A DNA stretch of 64,000 nucleotides from Fibrobacterota bacterium (lineage in GTDB: Bacteria; Fibrobacterota; Chitinivibrionia; Chitinivibrionales; FEN-1185): NCBI GenBank assembly GCA_003165595.1, contig PLWQ01000018.1, forward strand, positions 52,067-116,066, read 5' to 3'. Position numbers and translations under genes: made by a program. Under the pieces are notes generated by a model. It worked only from the letters and a program-made list of their open reading frames with translations. It had not been told where the DNA came from and made no database searches. Positions within the stretch are counted from its first letter, which is position 1, and every line of letters starts with the position of its first letter. Shown here one piece after another: positions 62,917-64,000 of this stretch.

Positions 62917-64000
62917 CTACTTCCTATTCGTCACCCGCTCCAATTCCTCGCTGAGTTCATCTTTTGTGAACGGCTTTCTGATTTTTCCCTTGAACCCGAA
63001 CTCAAATGGGTTGGTCATCACCGGATCTTCGGAATACCCGCTTGTCGCGATGGCGACCACGTGGGGGGTCAAGCTTGAGCAATTCCTGCACGACCTGCTT
63101 TCCGCCCAGGCCTCCGGGTATCGTCAGGTCGAGTATGACGAACGCATACGGCACGGGCGAGCCCAGAACCTTCCGATATTTCTCGATCGCCTCGCTTCCG
63201 CTTGCTGCGAAATCCACGGTATACCCCATGGAGTGCAGCAATTGCCCTGCCACGTCTCGAACGAAGTCTTCATCATCCATAACCAGGACGGTGCCGTATC
63301 CGCGATGGCGTTTTGTTCCCGCGGAAGGAGTACCCGCCGGCGCAGACGGCAATGCGGGCAGGTAAATGCGGAATGTCGTACCGGTTCCCAGGTCCGATTC
63401 CACTTCGACAAGGCCCTCGTGCCTCCTGACGATAGAGTACGCAGTGGCAAGGCCAAGCCCGCTTCCTTCCTGCTTGGTAGTGAAGAACGGGTCAAAAATG
63501 TAGGGGAGATGCTCCTTTGCAATGCCGATGCCGAAATCGCGGATGGAGATCTTGACGTAATCGCCGGCCAAAAGCGGCTGCGGCACGGGTTCTTCGGCGG
63601 GAACATTTTCGGCAGTCACGATCACGGTGCCGCCGGTCGGCATGGCCTGCCGGGCGTTGATCACGATATTGTCGATAACCTGGCCCATTTGATTTTCGTC
63701 GACCTCGCACGCCCACAGATCTTCGGGAAAGAGGAAACGCGGGCTCACCGAAGAACCGCTGAGCACGAAATTCGCGGAGTTGGTGAGCAACGTTGACAAC
63801 CCCATTATCTTTTTGACCGGCCTGCCTCCTTTGGAAAACGTGAGCAGTTGCTGCGTGAGCGCGCGGGCACGATTGAAAACGTCAAGAGCCTTGGACAGAT
63901 TCATCGACACTTTGTCGGCTGAACCCGACGAATTGTACAACCGCGCGATGTCTATGTATCCGAATATGCCGGTGAGCAGGTTATTGAAATCGTGGGCGAT
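62917..64000 (-). pseudogene. Hybrid histidine kinase, frameshifted in the receiver (5' end outside window)
   Basis: The frame enters at 64000 with IAHDFNNLLTGIFGYIDIAR, the H-box with its His codon at 63994-63992. HATPase_c follows (N box NIVINARQAMP, F box IFDPFFTT, G2 GSGLGLATAYSIVRRH), then a receiver with Asp in FVILDLTIPGGLGGKQ. At a G6 run (63063-63068, C6 in the gene) the frame shifts and stops at 63002. With five Cs it would continue VVAIATSGYSEDPVMTNP, KGKIRKPFTKDELSEELERV to the stop at 62917, restoring the switch residues and Lys. So there is one extra base: a mutation, a sequencing error or programmed slippage. It is a paralogue of the kinase at 3828-5780. Confidence 0.85.

Noticed and set aside
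63002..63061. Natural C-terminus of the terminal kinase in the shifted frame
   Set aside because: The residues after the G6 run are unrelated to receivers, while the other frame restores the family sequence precisely.

Overview
The window is chromosomal DNA of a Gram-negative, flagellated and probably anaerobic bacterium, most likely in or near the Fibrobacterota (Chitinivibrionia/Chitinispirillia side). This is an inference. It rests on a TIGR02147-family regulator (a family I know mainly from Fibrobacter), type IX secretion (T9SS) type-A C-terminal sorting domains on secreted proteins, outer-membrane barrel and MCE proteins, and anaerobe redox enzymes: pyruvate:ferredoxin oxidoreductase (PFOR), an EtfA carrying a ferredoxin domain, and a flavodiiron protein. 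No rRNA, tRNA, CRISPR array, intact transposase or prophage was found.

Layout. 1-9.4 kb: a truncated TPR protein, a beta-propeller lipoprotein, a PAS/hybrid histidine kinase, hisG, etfAB and ybeY. 9.7-18.4 kb: a FecR protein and a beta-helix/barrel protein as an envelope pair, a conserved exported protein often mislabelled asparagine synthetase B, a UMF1-type MFS permease overlapping a SpoU rRNA/tRNA methylase, then rpsU. 18.5-24.7 kb: a leftward set kpsF-like, nadB and a VWA-type membrane protein, plus dnaA with a candidate oriC. 25.1-31.2 kb: flagellar filament-cap genes (DUF5610-like, fliD, fliS, fliT-like) under sigma-28-like promoters, interrupted by an opposing MCE plus outer-membrane-protein pair. 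31.2-35.3 kb: a compact leftward operon of a beta-helix membrane protein, a GH84 glycosidase, a SprT-like metalloprotease and hisS. 35.6-45.1 kb: flavodiiron protein, Rh-type ammonium transporter, radical SAM protein, RRM protein, ogt, PilZ and PFOR (nifJ). 45.4-55.7 kb: orphan HicB, a structured RNA leader, carA-carB, pyrG, purF and ychF, so nucleotide synthesis dominates here. 55.9-64 kb: a TIGR02147 regulator, two secreted/lipid-anchored proteins, then about 2.5 kb of gene remnants and repeats around a two-gene DUF6883-like/DUF4926-like module, ending in a second hybrid histidine kinase that is frameshifted and cut by the window edge.

How the genes fit together. PFOR yields reduced ferredoxin and the ferredoxin-domain EtfAB may exchange electrons with it, while the flavodiiron protein removes O2 or NO. 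carAB, pyrG, purF and hisG supply nucleotides and histidine, nadB starts NAD synthesis and the Rh channel imports ammonium. Several secreted beta-rich proteins suggest a heavily decorated envelope.

The most interesting unexplained signals are: (i) an interspersed hairpin repeat (here R1) at 9.5, 46.2 and 61.5 kb, with a looser relative at 54.2 kb; (ii) a candidate ~160-nt RNA with its own promoter and terminator upstream of carA; (iii) the remnant field at 60.4-62.9 kb with two broken T9SS cargo genes around a small two-gene module; (iv) a single-base frameshift in the terminal kinase; (v) a perfect 20-bp palindrome upstream of fliD.
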